A DNA stretch of 64,000 bases from Cavia porcellus (Eukaryota; Chordata; Mammalia; Rodentia; Caviidae). The DNA is taken from assembly GCF_034190915.1 (NCBI RefSeq), contig NW_026947506.1:31413748-31477747 (forward strand). The letters run 5' to 3'. Position numbers and translations under genes: made by a program. Positions within the stretch are counted from its first letter, which is position 1, and every line of letters begins with the position of its first letter. Below, one piece after another: positions 23,361-34,767 of this stretch. Under the pieces are notes generated by a model, which was not told where the DNA came from, did no database searches, and worked only from the letters and a program-made list of their open reading frames with translations.

Positions 23361-23875
23361 AACAGGAAGGCAGGGAAGGAGGGAGGAGGGGTGAACCAAC
23401 TGGTACAGTAAGGCTCTTAATGCACCCACATAAATACCAGGGCTGGTCTTTGTGGTCAAAAACCTTTCCATGCGATTGTTATAATCACAAAGAGAAAGAC
23501 AAAACAAAAAATTTACATGGAGGGAACAGCTGATTTTGTGTCTTGTCTAGTTTACACATTAAGATTGTTTCTAACTTTCCCCTCCTTTAAGACATTTTGC
23601 GACTTGGTAATCCAAAGAACACTGACAATAATGTAAATGACTGGTAAATGACATAGAAACACAAATTCTAGCCTTTAGGATGCAGCTGCTGTAGTTCTGT
23701 GGATATGAACTACTTTCCACAGTTCAGCACCTACTTGTAAATTAATTTCAGCATTCTCTATTTGATTATAAATGTGGTACTTGCAATTCTTCTTTCCTCA
23801 ATTAGCAAGTTCAAAACAGTTGACACCTATAAACAAATAATCTATTATACCACTATATTTAAAAGTTAAAAACAA

Positions 23876-24019
23876 GCTGAGCATTGGTGGAGTACGCCTG
23901 TAATTATAGCACTTGAGAGGCTGAGACAGGATCGGCACACTCGTTAAGGCAGTCTGGGCTTTATAGTGAGTTCGAAGCCAACCTGAATTACATAGCAAGA
24001 CCCTGTCTCAAAAAAAAAC
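23876..24019 (+). repeat. B1 SINE
   Basis: GCTGAGCATTGGTGGAGTACGC, GAGAGGCTGAGACAGGATCG, the internal duplication GTGAGTTCGAAGCCAACCTG, and a CCCTGTCTCAAAAAAAAAC end. Confidence 0.85.
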
Positions 24020-24332
24020 TGCTGGGATAAGTAAAATGACGAGATGTATCATGTGTATGAATTGGAAAGGCCAATATTAAAAGGCCAATACTTTCCAAAC
24101 TGACTTATAAATTCAATGCAAAACCCACAAAAATCATAGTATTTTGTAGCTAGAGGTGACCTATTTCCAAAATGTGCACAGAAAAGCAAAGGAATCTTTA
24201 ACAACTGAACCACCTTAGGAAAACAAATTTGCAAGACTTGCACTTCCAGGTTTCAAGACTTGGTCTAAGGTTACAGCAACCAACACAGTGTGGGACTGGC
24301 ATGAGGACAGAGGTATGCCAATAGAAGACACA

Positions 24333-24514
24333 TTCCAAGACAAGCATGGTGGCAGACACTTGCAATCCCAGCACTTTGGGAAGCTGAGGCACAAGGACTG
24401 CAAGTTTGAGCTCAGCCTTGGCAAGACCCTGCCTCAAAATAAATACAAAAATTTGGGGGATGTAACTCAATGCAAAGGCTGGCTTCAATTCTCAGCTCCC
24501 CCCCCCCCAAAAAA
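24333..24514 (+). repeat. B1-ID composite SINE
   Basis: A B1 part (CAAGCATGGTGGCAGACACTT...CCCTGCCTCAAAATAAATAC) joins a short ID-like part (TTGGGGGATGTAACTCAATGC, GGCTTCAATTCTCAGC) ending in a C10 run and A tail. It abuts another B1 at 24515. Confidence 0.7.
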
Positions 24515-24664
24515 GCCGCCAGGCATGGTGGCACATGCCTACAATCCCAGCTCTCTGGAGGCTGAGGCAAGAAGATTGCTGCAAGTTCAAGGCCAGCCTA
24601 GGTTACACAAGTTCAGAATCAGCCTGAACTATACAGCAAGATCCTATCTCAAAAAACAAAAATA
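24515..24664 (+). repeat. B1 SINE
   Basis: GCCGCCAGGCATGGTGGCAC, CTCTGGAGGCTGAGGCAAG, the duplicated TTCAGAATCAGCCTGAACTA segment, and a CCTATCTCAAAAAACAAAA tail. Confidence 0.88.
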
Positions 24665-24739
24665 ATACAAAATAGAAATCATTTAAGAAATTAAAATATC
24701 TCTAATCACAATAATTAATGAGAAATATTGATTTTTAAA

Positions 24740-24990
24740 TACTAATCTTGAATTCTGCAACTGTGATGAAATTGCTTACTAGTTTTATGTATGCATGTCT
24801 TCAGATTTTTCTATATATAAAATTAAGTCATTTGTCCTTCTTCCTTTCTACTCCAGACATCTTCCAGTGCCTTCACTTGCACAAAGGCCTCGGGCAGCGC
24901 CTCCGACACTTGTAAAACTGACTTGCCAAGGAGGACGCTCCTCTTTTCTCTTTTCCTCACTGTTTTCTGTTCCTCACACTGAATAATCTT
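24740..24990 (-). repeat. L1 fragment (antisense)
   Basis: The plus strand reads TTCTGCAACTGTGATGAAATTGC and TTTTTCTATATATAAAATTAAGTC, the reverse of an L1 ORF2 stretch. It is diverged and broken. Confidence 0.5.
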
Positions 24991-25374
24991 TACTGATCTA
25001 CTTCAAGTCCGCTGAGTCCTTCCTCTGCTGCTAAGGATGCTGCTGAGCTTATCTAGTGAATTTCCATTTCAGTGAGTGTTCCCAACCATAGAATCTCTAC
25101 TTGGTTCTTTTTATAATTTCTTTTTATTCATATTATGTTTTTACTGACTTTTCCCTCCGGTGTGAGTTCTATTTTCTTGGTCTCTGAAATGTCTTACAAT
25201 TTTTGTGGCAATTCTGGAAATCAAATTCTTTACCTTCCCCAGGGTGTGAGTCAGCCCATGCTAGCTATACTTATTTCCTGTTTCGTGACTTTTCTGAACT
25301 AACTGTAAAGTCTGTGTCTTTGTCAGGTGTCACCACTGAAGTCTCTTTCAGTTTAGCTGTAAGAATAGAAGTTA

Positions 25375-26075
25375 AAAACTACAGTGAGACATCACTTTGC
25401 ATCACTGCTGTGACTATCATCAAAGGCAGACAGCAGGCATTAGTGGAAATGTGGAGAAATTTGTGAGGGGACCCCTCACAAATAGCTGACAGGAGGCAAT
25501 GTGGTGCAGTCACTATGGAAAAGTTTCATGATTCCTAACAGTGTTAAACACAGAGTTAAAACCACATTACCCAGTAACTCTGTTCCCAGGGATATGCTCA
25601 TACGAACTGAAAATTTGCTCACACAAAAACTTACCATGTGAATGGTCGCAGCAGGACCAACTGGAATAGCCAAAAAGTGGAAACAACCAAACACCTACCA
25701 ATATATAAATCAAGTGTGAAGTGCCACTTAGCTATAAAAAGGAGGCAAGAAGAATGAAGAACTGACCACCTTACAATGGGATGAACCATGAAAATACCAT
25801 GCGAGTAAAAGGAGCCAGTCACAAAGCCACCTTCCGTATGACTCCACTGGTACGTAATGTCCAGGTCAAGCAAGTCCACAGAGATAGAAAATAGACTTCC
25901 GGTTGCCAGGGACTGGGGGAAAGGATCTTATTTTGGGAAGCACAAAAGTGTTCTGGAATCAGACAGCCACTACAGTTGTACAACCTTATGAATATACTAA
26001 AAACCACTAAGTTATACATTTTAAAACTGCCTGTTTTATGGTATATAAACTATATCTCAGAAATTTAAAAACTAA
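25375..26075 (+). repeat. Old L1 3' end (copy a)
   Basis: Ordered L1M landmarks: AATAGCCAAAAAGTGGAAACAACC, GCTATAAAAAGGAGGCAAG, GGGATGAACCATGAAAATACC, GGTTGCCAGGGACTGGGGG, and ATATACTAAAAACCACTAAG with TATATCTCAG at the end. Confidence 0.8.
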
Positions 26076-26097
26076 GAAAATGAAATGGCAAGCTAGT

Positions 26098-27135
26098 GGG
26101 TGTCAAGACACGTACTTAATAAAGAACTTGCATCCAGAATAAAGATTTTTAAAAAATCAGTAACAAAGAGAAAACAACCCAATGGAACTTGCAAAGGACT
26201 TAAACCAATCATTCCCCAAAGAGCATACACACAGAACCAAGACACATACAAAGAGGAACTCATCAGCACGGTCACACAGAATTAGTCACTGAGGAAATGT
26301 GAATTAAAACCCAAAGAGACAGCATTTCATACCCAATGCAATAATTAAATAATATTGTAAAATAAACAGTCACACCAAATTCTAAAGAGCAGGCAGGGCA
26401 AAGAGGCCCTCACACCCTGGAAGCACAAAACCATGTAGTCACGTGAGAAAACAGCCTGGCGGTCCCTGCAGAGCTGCGCACACACAGTAAATGGCCTGGC
26501 AACTGAACTCTTAGGTGCTGGCTCTGGGAAAAGGAAGACATAGTACACACAAACTGTGAAGGCCAATTAGTAGCTAGGTTTGTAACAGGCAACAAGTAGA
26601 AACAACACAAATATCCACCAAGAGCAAATACACAGATAAGCACATTCACAATTTTTAAAAAATGAACTATTGATAGACCCCAAAACATGACTGAAGCTCA
26701 GGCATCTTATGCTCAGCAAACACAGGATCAGGAGGTAGGTAAAGCAAGAGACATCGGGCACAAACTCTGGGCATCCCAGGGATCCCACACAGGGGCTATG
26801 TGGGAGCACAGCTGCCTCAGCAGCCTCCTGCACCTACTCTCAGCCACGGGCGAAAGGCGGCAGCAATTAGAGGATATGCTCAGTACCAGTCCACTTATTT
26901 ACAACTCTAGCAGAGACAAAACTCATCCCTGGTAACAGAAATGAGAACAGCCACTGTCTCCCAGGGGTGGAAACTGACTAGAAGGAACAGGAAGAACATC
27001 AAGGGACAGGGCTTTCTGTGATTCGCCCGAGGAGTGACTGCAAGGTAGTAAGTTTACAGCACTCACAGAATCATGTATTTCAGATCTGTCTGCTCACCAC
27101 AAGGAATTATCATCTCATTTCAAATATTTAAAAAG
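26098..27135 (+). repeat. Old L1 3' end (copy b)
   Basis: Restarts upstream in the L1 order with AAAGAACTTGCATCCAGAAT and CAATGGAACTTGCAAAGGAC, then GAGGAAATGTGAATTAAAACCC and a 3' UTR-like GTCTCCCAGGGGTGG. It is more diverged than copy a. Confidence 0.65.
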
Positions 27136-27136
27136 G

Positions 27137-27262
27137 GAGCCAGGCACAGTGATGCAGCTGCAGTCCCAAACTCAGGAGGCTAAGGTTGGAGGATCACCTG
27201 AGCTCAGGAGTTCAAGGCCAGCCTTGGCAACACGGTGAGACCCATCTCAAAAATAAAACAGG
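27137..27262 (+). repeat. B1 SINE
   Basis: GAGCCAGGCACAGTGATGCAGC, AGGAGGCTAAGGTTGGAGG, GTTCAAGGCCAGCCTTGGC and a short AAAAATAAAAC tail. It lacks the second internal repeat. Confidence 0.8.
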
Positions 27263-27449
27263 GCTCTGTGGGACCGTGGATTCATGCACCAAACATGGTA
27301 AGGGATTGACATGGCCTCCACTCTACCAGCAGGGGACTTCTACCCTAGTCGAAGCACCCAGAGCTTTTCCTGCCCCAGCTAAGGAGACCCTTGAGCCTGT
27401 GTGCAAGCATTTCTAGAACCTCAGACTACCACTGAGTGGCAGACTCTAA

Positions 27450-27990
27450 AGTAAGTAAATAGAGAATTACTATATGGTCCCAAATTCCAGTTAAAAACAG
27501 CTGAACATGGAATCCTAAAGAAATAATGTCACATAGTGTTTACAGCAGTATAATTCACGATGGCTTCCATGTGGACACAACCTGAGAGTTCACTGATAGA
27601 TGAACAGATAAGACAAATGTGGTTCTGTCCACAGGCTGAGTTACAGGACTTCACAAAGAAGGCGTATTTTGATATATGCTACAGTGTGGGTGAACCTTAA
27701 GACCACCATACAAAGTGAAACAAGCCAGACAGAAAACGTTGGGTAAGTGTGGTAGGATGCTACTTCTATAACGGACCTGGAATAGTCAGACTCATACAGA
27801 CAGCAGAAAGCTCCCAGCATTGGAGCATTAGTGTTTAATGAACACAGACTCAGTGTGCAAAAGGAAGAGTTCAGGAGTGGGTCGTGTGATGGCTGAATGA
27901 CAATGTGAATGTGCTCGGTGCCACGGAACTGCACACTTAAACATGGCTGGACAAATTTTGTTACCTGTATTTCACTATGATAAAGGGAAA
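27450..27990 (+). repeat. Old L1 3' end (copy c)
   Basis: ACTATATGGTCCCAAATTCCAG, TGAACAGATAAGACAAATGTGG, GTGAAACAAGCCAGACAG and GCACACTTAAACATGGCTGG follow the L1M 3' order. This is a third separate copy in the cluster. Confidence 0.7.
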
Positions 27991-28154
27991 AGGGACTGCA
28001 TCTAAGCTAATACAAACAGCATCACTTAAGACCTTAAAATTAACATCATACTTACTAAAAGAAAACCTGAGCACTTTCCCTATAAGATAAACAACAGATG
28101 GCCCGTTCTCACCACTTCAATCGCAGCTGTACCAGAAGCTTGTGTGCTTTTGTT

Positions 28155-28228
28155 CCTGTTGCTGTTGCTGCTAGTGTTTTGCAAGCCCTCAAGAGTGCCA
28201 GGCTATCACTGAGCTGTGCCCCAGCTTC
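28155..28228 (-). repeat. ID-like SINE (minus strand)
   Basis: The plus strand has GTTTTGCAAGCCCTCAAGAG and GGCTATCACTGAGCTGTGCCCCAGC, the complement of an ID A-box half. The tail is gone. Confidence 0.55.
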
Positions 28229-28654
28229 TGTACTAGAGCTAGAGGCCTTAATGAGCCTACTTAGGCCAGAAAAAGAAGTGCAACAAGAAGCACACAGAAA
28301 AAGAACTGAAAGCTAATAAAATTTATATAAAAATGCAAAATCCCTAAAGTAGCCAAAATAATTTTTATAAATGAGAAAAAATTGTACAGCTTCCTATCAT
28401 ATGTCAAAAACTTACTATGACGTTACAGTCATTATGGATAACAGTACTAGCATAGGATGGACACAGATATCACTGTAAAACACGTGCTATACACAGGCCC
28501 ACAAGCACACGGTCCACTGGTTTTCATCAGTGCACAGAGCAAATCAGAGGGGAAACAGATGTCTGTATTGGAAAGAAAGTGACCCCAATGGTCACCATGC
28601 TACTCACAAAAATTAATTCAAAATTAAATTAAGAAACAAACCTAGTAAGTCTTA

Positions 28655-29330
28655 AAGCTTGAATTGTACAAACACAAAAACCAGGTAGTATAAAAGAAGT
28701 GAGCTGATGAATCAGATGTCACAAAACTAAAATCTTTCACTCTTCAAAAGACATTAGGAAAATGGAAAAGAAAGCCATGCTGTGGAAGCAAACGCTGATC
28801 CCACATCCGACTGGAGACTCCCAACAACTCGCCAGCAATCCACCCAAAACCCTTTGGAGAGAAACTTCACACAAGTACAGATGTCATGTAAGTGCCTGAG
28901 GAAATGCCAAGGCCACTGGCTCAGGACGTGGCACAAGGACCACAGGGTGGCACCCTCACATATAGAGAGTATGGCTGAGATGAAGCAGAGGGGCCACCTG
29001 GCAGAGATGACAGAAATGCCCCAGCATAATGATGGGAAGACCAGAATGCAGTCATGATGGACACACGTTGGGCAGCTCTCTGAAAGTTAAAATACACTTA
29101 TGCCCCACCTAGAAACCCTTTCATTCTCAGGTGTCTTTCCAAGAAAAGAAAAGCACACCTACAAACACTGCTACACAAGTGTTTCGAGAAGCTTTGGATT
29201 TAAAACATATGGCACGTCTATTCTCTGGAAAGAGGAAAACCACAGACGCAGTGTGGTGAGAAAACACTGTGCAGGTGACTATAGCCAAACCTGAAGGCAA
29301 TATTTGATATGACATCATTCTAGACAAAAC
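28655..29330 (+). repeat. L1 ORF2 3' fragment, diverged
   Basis: Words such as CAAAACTAAAATCTTTCACTC and TTCAAAAGACATTAGGAAAATGG match a late ORF2 region of old L1. The downstream part is weak. Confidence 0.45.
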
Positions 29331-29593
29331 CGCAGTGAAGGACAGCTGAAGGCAAGTAAGGCTGAGCGACCTCCCCCTCCTCCATAGCTGGCAGGAAATC
29401 AGAGCAGCGGAGACTCCAATGCAGCGCAGCACACACCCCTTTGTGAACCATGCCACTTGGGAACTCCAAGTTCATCACACACAGTGGCCATAAACAGCAA
29501 ACCTGCTTATTTAAAAACACACATGTGACCCAGAACTAGAACAGAGGTGGCTTGTTAGTTAGTTACAAGACCATATTTGGGCTGAAGGGAAAC

Positions 29594-29952
29594 TGTTATT
29601 GCTTATATCTAACAGAGCTTCAAGTGGCCATAGGATGGGAGTTTCAAAAGTAGCTGGATCTGTACACGTAATGCTGGGATTAAAACTGCCCCACCCTGGG
29701 TGTGGAAACACCCTGGATGGAGCACAAAGAGGCAGGCTGCTGTTGCTGTCACTGCTTGGGCTGCTGCTCACTGCCTTGGGCCTGTTGTGCCATCGACTGT
29801 CTCTCTTCTGTGATGTCCCTCTGCCATGTTACCCTGCCTTGGAGGATTATGGACTGAAACCTCTACAAACCGTAAGCTGAAATAAACCTTTCCTCCGTGG
29901 ACTCTGGGTGTTGAGTATTTTGTCTCAGCAATGCAAAAAAGAAACTAAGAAG
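29594..29952 (+). mobile_element. ERVL-MaLR-type solo LTR
   Basis: Begins TGTTATTGCTTATATCTAAC, carries GATTATGGACTGAAACCTC, GCTGAAATAAACCTTTCCTCC, and ends TTGTCTCAGCAATGC...GAAACTAAG. It is related to the LTR at 22005. Confidence 0.72.
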
Positions 29953-32654
29953 CCTAGCAGGCAGGTGATCAGGGACCCTGCCCCTTCATAATAACCACAG
30001 CTCTGAGCACTGGGAAACAGGAAACAGCTCTGCTTAAATGGGGGAGTGGCAAAGCCTGGAAACAAGACCAAGCATACTCTGCTGGGAACTGATTCTCCAA
30101 GAAACCAAGTTTAAAAAGCATTCTTGGAAAGGAAGGGTGGGGAGAAAGACTGCCTTCCTCTTCAACCTCCTCATGCTCCTAAGCCAACGTCATGCCCAAA
30201 GGAAACAAGAGAAAAGGATGTCATTAATAAATTTATTTCAGCTTTCTTTTCAATGGTGCTGAAAAGTATATGCAAATCCATCCATAATTAGGTTTAAAAA
30301 TTCCATTTCATGGGATAATCAGACTTCAAAAAACTCAATTTTAGTTTTAATCAGATTTTAACAAGGATATTAAGTCCATTTCGTTTAGAAAAGGGAAAAA
30401 CTGTGAATTTAACACAAAATGTATTCAAGCTTAGCCCTGGGAGATAATTAAATAAAATTAATTTGGCATGGGTTGTCAGTAAATGGAAATGCCGCAAACA
30501 GCCGTTCATGTTTCTGATGGAAACAAAAACAAGTTTCACTGTACAAACAGACATGGAGCCCACTGTCTGCTGAGGGTACGTGGCCTTTGCCCAGAGGCAG
30601 GAAGACTGGCAATCGGACCCCAGTCCTCAGCCACAGATCCTCAGATGACTTGTGGAAGAGACCAAAAGGAGACGGACCTGCAGGAAGGAGCTGCCTCAAG
30701 GAGCCGCCACCGGACCCATGGGGTTAGACCGACACCACAGCCAGCTCTGAGAAGCCACCCTCCCAGCGGGCTTTCCTGACTTAGGTCTCGTGGGCCTCCC
30801 ACTTTTGGTTCCCACAGCCCTGTACCTTGCAGCTGTGGCCACCGTTGGTTCAGGGACCACATCTCAACTCTCTTATCTATCTCAAACTGTACATCTGCCA
30901 TGTCACAACTATCTATTGCATGGAATGGATATGATTACCATAACCATTCCTGGAAACTCAGGCACCAAAAACAAGGCAGGGAGGAAATGAGCATTTCACA
31001 ACCTGGAGCCAATATACAGGGGCTCTATCCTTCAGAAGTCTTCCTGGACAGGCGATGTATCCTCCAGGTAACTCCAGACACCTGCATGTCACCTCACTGC
31101 CAAACTCAAGATTCCAGCCAACAAGGGTGCTGCCCACCATGGGGGGTAGTAGCCACTCCACACCAGGCTGGTTCTGATATCACTCTCAGACATCAGTCTC
31201 CCAGACCAGGACAGGGAAAGAAGGATGTCAACAGGCAGCCGAGAAAGGGTAGAACAGGACTTGGTATCGGCTTTTAAACTAAACGGCCACCTCCATGCTC
31301 TGAAGAGGGTCAGCAAGCTCCAGCTTTCTGGCCAGACCTGTCTTGAAAGTAACAGCCACACCCACTCACTCACATATAGTAGCTTTCATACTAGGATAAC
31401 CAACAGGTCCTGCTTTGTCCCAGGTCCCTCACTGTAGTGTGAAAAGTACCACCTCCGAGGCAAAACTCCTCAGTCCCAGGCTGGTTGGCCCCCTTTCTGT
31501 GCACCAAAGGCAGAGCTGAGTGACAGAGACCAAATGACCCTCACGGCTAACCACCCAAGCCTTTACAGAAGCAACTGGCTTCCACCCATCCATCCATCCA
31601 CCCCACTCAAGTACTGAATGCACAGTTATGAAACTGCAAAAAGAAAACCAAGTCCATTAAACCAATGAAATAAAAGTACATCTCCCATCATCAATTTTCT
31701 TATGGAAAGAAGCTGCCATAACTTGAGGGTACTTCAGTAGTGACCCCTACTGGGATGGCTGTGACACTGCACCTAAGCCACAGTAAACAATAAAAATGCC
31801 CAAAAAGAAAGGCCAGCAGAAACTACCACTCTCTTCTCAAATATAATTTTCCACATAAATCAAAAAGAAAAAAAAAGAGCTTTGATTTAAAGGAAACTAA
31901 AACCATCATGCTACAACTTGTCTATTCTAAAAGATGGTTGATACCTGCATTTTGTAACTGCAATCTCAATAAAAGGCAAAATACTCTTGAGACCCAAGTG
32001 CAATAAACTCTAGCAATACAGAAAAAGTAAAAGCCAGAAAGAGCCAATGGGAATACAGAGAACTGCGTGTCTAAATGTCTTCCACACAGGCTTGTAAACA
32101 ACTCCTATCAGTTCAAAGGCAGACAGACAGCAGTGCGCTGAGAAATGAACTGCGGTGGAAGCCCGCCCCTCCTCGCAGTGGGAGGGCTGTTTGGTTCCAC
32201 AGAAGTGAAGAGGAGTTTGCGCATAATAAAAAATTAATTGCTAATCTTCTCCCTCAGCCGCCTCCGTGAACAAGACAGCATCGCGCTGGCGCCTGGGAAG
32301 TTAAATGCTTCGTCTCCCAGCACTGACTCAGTCTACCCCGCAGCCTCTGTGCTTGAGAGAAGGACCAGTCCTGCCAGGGCATGTGGCGCTGTGCAAAGGC
32401 TGGCAGCCCCTTCCTGCCACGGGGCACTGAACCCCCAGGGCTGCAAGAGCTGCCTTCGTCTGGCGAGTTTCCTGCCACACATGTGCTGAATTCTGCTCAA
32501 GCTGATGGAATGGGCACCGCCCCGCAGCAGGAGCCTGAATGTGCCAGCATCAGGCTGATCAGCCCACAAAGATGCAGGCCCAGCTGCACGCGTCATGTGG
32601 GGAGCCAGATGGATGGAGGTTACTGAGGGCAGAGCCCACCATGCTCCTGGACTA

Positions 32655-32770
32655 GCCAACCAACCCAGCAAGGATGTGTGACAGACTTGCTGGGACGACC
32701 TTGGGCCAGTCAGTCCTCTCAGAGCCTCTGTCCCTGCCCTGTCAAATGGAAGTATCAGAGCAGACAGTGC
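32655..32770 (+). repeat. MIR-like SINE fragment
   Basis: GACCTTGGGCCAGTCAGTCC, AGAGCCTCTGTCCCTGCCC, TGTCAAATGGAAGTATC resemble the MIR 3' half. Confidence 0.5.
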
Positions 32771-33524
32771 CCAGGCACCCAGCTGTGAGGAAGAGCCAGC
32801 AAGACCAAATTCAGAATGGGTACACTGCAATTCTCTAGAGCAATCACAACCATGAGTAGTGATATTCTGCCTCTCAAAACAGGAGCTGCCTTTCAATCAG
32901 CAGACCCACGTTCTCTGGAAGATACCTGCTTCCAGATCACAGAAACATGGCATCTACATCCCCTCAGTACCATCACACCCAGCAAGGACACAGCAAGCCT
33001 GTGCCCTACCGCATGGGGTCTCCGGCAGCTTCCTGCAGGTCACAGGCCTGAAGAGACGTGCCTTCATTCTCTGCTGAGAGTGCCCATTTCTATTGCTACA
33101 GGGACAGGGACTAGGTGGTCCTCAACACCACACCCCCAGAGCTTGTCCAAGGCCTGGCAGATGGAAGGAAACAAACACAATGAACAAGAAAACCAGTAAG
33201 TTTTCCAAAATCATGGTTCTACCCACAGAAACCATGTTCAGGATGGGACACTGGACAGACAGAAGATCCCAAACTGCTTCAGAGGCCCAGGCCTCGAGCC
33301 AGAGAACACACTGCCTCAACTCATCAATTCTCATGCCAACCTAATGCCAGCATTCCTTCTGATGAGGTTAAAGCTGACAGTGACAATGCCCCCCCACAAA
33401 GCAATGGGACTGTCACGTGGGCATGAGTCAGATATCTTAGGAGCACCCAGAGAAGATTCCATCACATAGCAAGGTCCCCCAGGAATGCCAGGGAGAACCG
33501 AGGCCATCATGCCCTGAGGAAAGC

Positions 33525-33960
33525 CTTCACTAGTTTCCTGCTGCTCCCTGCAGGATGAAGTCCAAACACCCCACAGGACCCACACCACCTCTCAGATCAG
33601 ACCCCAACCTGGTTCCTCGGCTTTTGCCACAACCCCCTGAACTATGGTCAGGCCATTTGGAACCACACGACCTTTCCTAAATATGTAAGTCTCCAGAACA
33701 CTCACCTTCCCAAGGTGCCCACTTGCCCAATGTATGTCTGCTGAGAAGCAAACCTGGACCTGCAGCTGTGTCTCCAGCATCCAGCACAGGCTAGCCCTAC
33801 CCCTGGTCTCACAAAGGAAGGAGACAGCATGGGACAGCTCGGAGCATCCCTGCTGCCAACCTGAGGCAAACTCTGCCATCACCATACAAAGACACATGTT
33901 CTGCCCCAGAGACACTCACTCCACAGGCAGATACCTGTCTTTTACCTGTTATCTCTTCTC
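33525..33960 (+). repeat. L2-like segment
   Basis: CACTAGTTTCCTGCTGCTCC, GGATGAAGTCCAAACACCCC and TTCCTCGGCTTTTGCCAC follow the order of the L2 3' region. It is old and diverged. Confidence 0.5.
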
Positions 33961-33964
33961 GTGA

Positions 33965-34767
33965 AGGCTTGGGGAATGGAAGGGTCTGTGGGTTGAACCC
34001 AGGACTTTTGCACTGAGCTATAGCCCAGATCCTTTTAGTTTTTTTTTTTTATTTAAGATAATAAAACCCAACAAAACAAAACATAACAATGCCAATCAAA
34101 ACAAAGCAGCAAAATTGGTACAGAACTTCAAAGCAGGATACTAGGAAAACAACAGTAGCTACCCACGCATATTTTGTTATCTTCACAATGGTTGCCCATT
34201 CTATCAGGTATAGTAACATCAAACCAAAACAAAACAGAACACTGAATAAAGCAAAACAATCAGAACAAAATAAAAAGTGAGAACAATATTGGATTTCAAA
34301 GGCAAGACAGAAGGAAATCCCCCCTATTTGCTATATTGCACACTGTCATCCTCCCAATAGTTGCTCAGACTGCTGGCCCCAGGCCTGCAAAATCAACCAA
34401 ACAATACAAGTACCTTACTTGCTATCAACTCAGCCTGTCCTCCAAACCAGCTGGTATGTGGGGGATGTAGGGAGTGATACTGCTCGTATACCAGTAGGCT
34501 CACTGAAGGCACTATTTGACTTCTCTTTCTGGAGCCTGCGCAGTTTGTGCTGCTTACCAGAAAGGCTGGCTAGTTGGCTTCTTGGTGGTCTCCTCCCAGT
34601 CCCAGCATGGCCAATTCTCAGGAGGTGCTGACCTGTCTCTTCTCCTTTTAGTTTTTATTTTAAGACAGGATCTTGCTAAATTGCCCAGGCTAGCTCAAAT
34701 TTGTGGTTCTGCTGCCTTAGCCTCTCTCAGTACTGGTATTACAGATGTGTACCACCACACCTGGCAA
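33965..34767 (-). repeat. B1-ID composite SINE split by a later retroposed insert
   Basis: The ID complement (GGGTTGAACCCAGGACTTTTGC...GAGCTATAGCCCAGATCC) lies at about 33965-34043 and the B1 complement (TAAGACAGGATCTTGC...GCCCAGGCTAGCTC...CACCACACCTGGC) at 34657-34767. The separating insert (34044-34643) is flanked by CCTTTTAGTTTTT on both sides. Confidence 0.65.
34044..34643 (-). mobile_element. Retroposed insert with poly(A), probable 5'-truncated L1 3' UTR
   Basis: Read on the minus strand it ends with GGGTTTTATTATCTTAAAT and a poly(A) tract. It is flanked by a 13-bp duplication, CCTTTTAGTTTTT, at 34031-34043 and 34644-34656. The T-rich sense strand (repeated TTTTGTTTTG words) and lack of an open frame suggest a lineage L1 3' UTR. 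A processed pseudogene of a non-coding 3' end is an alternative. Confidence 0.6.

Noticed and set aside
32333..32896. 187-codon open frame on the minus strand
   Set aside because: Its far end overlaps a MIR-like relic and its composition is that of CpG-poor intronic DNA; no homology is evident.
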